Position numbers and translations under genes: made by a program. A DNA stretch of 64,000 bases, taken from assembly GCA_027596075.1 (NCBI GenBank), contig JADGJC010000107.1, forward strand, positions 49,471 through 113,470, in the 5' to 3' direction. Within the stretch, counting starts at the first letter, position 1; each line of letters begins with the position of its first letter. The notes beneath the pieces are model-generated. The model was not told the DNA's origin and did not search any database. It saw only the letters and a list, made by a program, of their open reading frames with translations. Shown here piece by piece: positions 60,621 through 64,000 of this stretch. The DNA comes from Rhizophlyctis rosea. Taxonomy: Eukaryota; Chytridiomycota; Chytridiomycetes; Rhizophlyctidales; Rhizophlyctidaceae.

Positions 60621-61715
60621 TCGGAGCACCAGCCGGCTTGAGCAGGTGGAGGAACGTAAAAGGGATGTTTGTTCTTCTTTCTCGGTTGGTATCTTCTGCA
60701 TGCATAAGAATGCGGACTAGCGCTGTAGGTCGATGGAACACTTCTATGTTCATGTTGTAGACAAGCTCTGACAGTCCATATGGACGTGGAAGGTCCGTAC
60801 CATCATATCATCATCACTTCTTCCATCCGTGACAAAACAACTCACACCACTCTATCTCTATCCCCTATCCAGTCACACATGACATCGTCCGCTTTCTCGG
60901 AAGCGAAGAAATGGGCAAAAACTGGATCCTAATGAGGCCTCAACGCTGTGGATACATTCACGTGAATGACCTCGGAGCACCGGCTGGCTTGAATGTTGAT
61001 GGAGGAAGGTGACAGGATGCCCGTTTTTTTTTTTGTTCGGATTGTTTGTCTTGGTGGTGAGTTGATTTTTGTATTTTGACAAGCACTTGCGGATATGTGC
61101 TGACATTGGTTTTGGTAGGCTTGACATATGGCTTCGGTACACTTTACATACATGCACACACTACATCCCATACATACGCTCTCATTTGACAATCGTATCT
61201 ATTTTCGTCATGGACTATGATCCGTCGTGTCTTGCTGGGTAAATGTCCTATGTTTATTTGTCACCGAAACACTCGCTTGGTCACCGTTTTCTTCCTTCAT
61301 TTTAGTCGTATCGTCGGTTTCCCAATTGCAGCATCATCATCGATGTCTTATACATACATCCCGCGGATGGGCTTGGGACTTGGAAGTAGGCGGGTCTGAC
61401 CAACCGTTCCATCTTGGTCTATGCTGGCAGCAGATGGTTCCCCACCGAAGCCGTTCTGTTGAATCCTTGATTACATGACCGCCCGTCGATGAGGACGTGG
61501 AAGGTAAGCATCCAGCTCCTCAACCTTCGACGATTGAAAGTAATGCAATGCTGACTTCGTTTTCCCTTAGTCGCATATGACTTCGCCTCCGCTATTCCTA
61601 AGCGAAGAAATGGGCTGAATCGATCCTAAGGACTCTTCAAACTTGCGTCTAACGTAAGAGTCATTACCTTGGGGACCGGCTGGCTTGGCTGTTGACGAAG
61701 GTGACAGGATGTTCA
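60621..61715 (+). pseudogene. Decayed tandem copies of an unknown gene segment
   Basis: Three related blocks recur in order. Block i (GACGTGGAAG followed by a GT donor) is at 60783-60792 and 61494-61503. Block ii follows an intron acceptor and contains AGCGAAGAAATGGGC; it is at 60873-60917 and 61571-61615. Block iii (AGCACCGGCTGGCTTGA and variants, ending at an ATG) is at about 60621-60667, 60971-61019 and 61670-61712. The + strand middle copy reads through blocks i-iii as a plausible peptide (FLGSEEMGKNWILMRPQR, then VNDLGAPAGLN), while the other copies contain stops or shifted frames. Conserved intron borders argue that the + strand was coding. The minus strand also has a 70-codon frame at 60333-60545. 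Origin unknown. Confidence 0.5.
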
Positions 61716-62116
61716 TTTATTGAGACGAGGGTAACTCATGAAGTTGGTGAGTAAACGAAACCGTATGGATGTTTTCTCTATGACATGTGTTGATCCTTCT
61801 TTATCTGCAGATTCAGACTTCTATGCGTACCACACAGTCATACACGAAACACACCCAAACACATTTCTGATGCAATGCTGTCCGCAGCAGCGAATCATTG
61901 AAACATTGTATTGTAGACATACTTTTGCCCCAACTGAGGGTAGCATTTCCCGATGAGGAATATGCTACCCTCTATCCTCGCTTGACTCTTCTGTTTCAGG
62001 AAATTTTTCGTGTGCCAAATGTGTTGCTGTTGTGATGCGGATGAGGAAAACATTGAAAATTGCCCGGATTGTCCGAGACTTCCGAGCTGCTTGTTCCTTT
62101 CACACCTCAGTCTGAG

Positions 62117-63478
62117 TCAATGTCCAATGGTGAAGTCCTCCGCAGTTGCTCTTCTCTTGTCAAGTGATAAGTCTTCAAACAAGAAGTCCGAGCCCGTGTT
62201 CAAAGACCCGCGTGCCTCAGACAGTTCTCCAGGGGTGGAGGCACAGAAGTAGATACATCCATCATTACCTTCTTTGACAGTGACACAACATCCATTCCGG
62301 CATGCTCTTCCTCCTTGATGAACGTTCCATCCTCCAACACCACAATCGCTTGCGCCTCCGGATACATTCCCAGGATATGAATGAACAACTGATCCTCATA
62401 AACGTCCTTTATTTAGTGACAGTTGAATTGATCCATTAGTGTAATGTCAAAGAGGATTTTGGCAGAGAGACAACTCGTGCGCGTTGGAAATTACCACTCA
62501 ATACGGAAGGTTACTCACTTGCACGGGTTCAGCGCAAACAGGGCACCTCCCTTTGACTTCTGCTGCCTCCAGCGAAATATACGCGTCCCTGTCGACACAT
62601 TGGATGTGTCGACACATACTCCCCTTCACCGGCGTCCTGATCCTACTCAACGTTACTGGGTCGTACAATGTGACCCTCTCGTAACCATAGATCTGGAAAA
62701 TTGTTGAGCATGCAGTTGACGTACAAGATCTAAGCATAAACTATACCTTCGGCGCCCCTTCACCAGGCTGCGACTCCACCACCGATGGCAATGGTACAAG
62801 AATGTGCTATTCAACAAAACAAAGGCATGGGATGTGTCAGTAGAGTGTTCAAACATCGCAAAATCGTCCTCTCAGTCACCGCGCAAAAACCAGAAGGTGC
62901 GAACAGATGCTCACTTCACATTTATCCACCTGCGTATCATTTGGTTGCTCTGAAGTGGAATTGCTGTTTGTTCTTTCATGCTGCGACTTCGCTGTGGTTT
63001 GTTTTTGCTGAGATGGAGTGGAGGTAGGTCTGGATGGATAGCGCCATTAATATGGAATCTCTGAATGATGTCGAAACAAATGCAGATCACACGGAACCAC
63101 CATGGACAACTTACGTCGATGTGGCTTTTGCGGTGTTTGGAGAAGCTGTGTGAAAGGAGAGTCAAAAGATGTCAACATATGTTGGTGCTATTGCTTCGAT
63201 CAATGCTGTACGCACCAACTTCTGCACAACCTAAACTAGCCAGATCTCGCAAAATGACACTTTTCAAACCGTGAATTCTGAACAGTTTTTTTTGACGGGG
63301 CGGACGGTCGATTTAGTGAAAAGGCTTCACTCTCTTCCGCATTTCAGAGTGAAGGTCCGTAAGAACAGCGACGACGACAACTTGTGGTCATTTACCGACA
63401 AGCTGAAACTTTTGATCGAAGGCGTACATACATAGCGAACGTATGTGCTTCTCTCCGCATTGGTAACATGTACTGCAT
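62117..63478 (-). CDS. SP-RING (SIZ/PIAS-type) zinc-finger protein, candidate SUMO E3 ligase
   Basis: The exon 62692-62519 encodes an SP-RING finger: VTLYDPVTLSRIRTPVKG, then MCRHIQC, and RCPVC, giving the Cys, His, Cys and Cys-Cys positions seen in Siz/PIAS. The next exon (62406-62269) encodes DQLFIHILGMYPEAQAIVVL and EDGTF, matching the segment after the finger in PIAS proteins (DGLFMEIL and onward, acidic DGSW). The last exon is 62215-62117. Upstream exons proposed at 62806-62747, 63029-62915, 63145-63115, 63277-63177 and 63478-63396 keep phase and give 266 residues. The first is uncertain and one intron would be only 31 nt. No PINIT domain is visible and a SAP domain is doubtful, so the N-terminus may be incomplete. 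Nuclear SUMO ligase activity is inferred from the finger. Confidence 0.6.
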
Positions 63479-64000
63479 CGCGAGCAAATTTCTTCGTATC
63501 CATTGTATACGAGCTCATCAGTTTCAGCAGCGAGTTTTCGCAGTCTCCTTCCAAAACTGCAATAGATGCTAGCGTCGACGTAAGGGATCACAGTGTGTGT
63601 TATATGAACTCAGACTCCAAACGGAGAGGTATGAGATGTTTGCCCATCGTCACGCAATTGCAGCAAAACAAGTCCATAAACAAACGCCTCCGTTCCATTA
63701 GTAAACAAAAGTGATTTTAATAAGACTTGGATTCGTCCCAGAGGAGCAATGCTCAAAACCCATATTTGTTCTGACCTTCCTGAACTGCTGTTCACCCTTG
63801 TCGGGCTTGCGCAGTGTGTTCGTCTGCTATTCACCACTGTATTCACTCCAACTGAACATCACACGCAGATACATACATAACAATTTTGCTCAGCAAGTAA
63901 TGATTGATGTATTATGTGCAAATGGGAGGAAGATCGATTGCATCCACCTCCATAGTATATACAAAGACTTATTTGTGCAGACGCTGACGCACGAGCAGTG
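63479..64000. other. Right edge, no gene called
   Basis: About 520 bp upstream of the proposed SP-RING gene start. Short frames are open on both strands without recognisable content; it may hold further 5' exons or the promoter of the SP-RING gene. Confidence 0.3.

Overview
This is nuclear DNA of a filamentous or zoosporic fungus, most likely from an early-diverging (chytrid-type) lineage. Genes carry many short introns, mostly 50-120 bp with GTATGT/GTAAGT-like donors. The pyrimidine enzyme is a single GATase-CPSase-DHO-ATCase polypeptide whose dihydroorotase module has lost its metal ligands, the fungal URA2 state. Alongside these fungal traits the window holds a protein that looks like an animal 4E-BP. 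No rRNA, tRNA, CRISPR array or intact transposon was recognised. All calls come from reading translated frames and splice sites by eye.

Layout. 1-521: 3' end of an unknown gene (+). 1793-3672: casein kinase 1 delta/epsilon type (-). 4958-8194: armadillo-repeat SmgGDS-like protein (-). 8591 or 9241 to 10653: ribosomal protein L4 (+). 11178-12428: intronless AAA ATPase (-). 12429-16484: gene-poor. 16485-18623: PH-domain protein (+). 19510-20785: aldo-keto reductase (+). 21174-22563: CBS-domain protein (+). 23034-23527: 4E-BP-like translation repressor (-). 24196-25299: disordered protein (+). 25622-26859: methyltransferase (-). 27812-29376: F-box protein (+). 30052-33702: mucin-like membrane protein (-). 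36062-37700: Cdt1-domain/RRM fusion (+). 38088-39428: second aldo-keto reductase (+). 39865-41899: PTGR3/ZADH2-like reductase (-). 42189-44916: prolyl-tRNA synthetase (+). 45320-47404: cytochrome P450 (-). 48178-49473: F-box/LRR-like protein (-). 50049-57642: URA2/CAD (-). 57643-62116: gene-poor, with decayed tandem copies near 60.6-61.7 kb. 62117-63478: SP-RING (SIZ/PIAS-type) protein (-).

The genes do not form a pathway cluster; this looks like an ordinary euchromatic stretch mixing housekeeping genes (RPL4, ProRS, URA2, CK1) with accessory enzymes (AKRs, MDR reductase, P450, methyltransferase). The two most notable loci are the 109-residue 4E-BP homologue, with duplicated TTPGG sites, a YxxxxLL eIF4E-binding motif and a C-terminal TOS-like FDMEM, and the 400-residue protein that joins a Cdt1 geminin-binding-type domain to an RNA-recognition motif.
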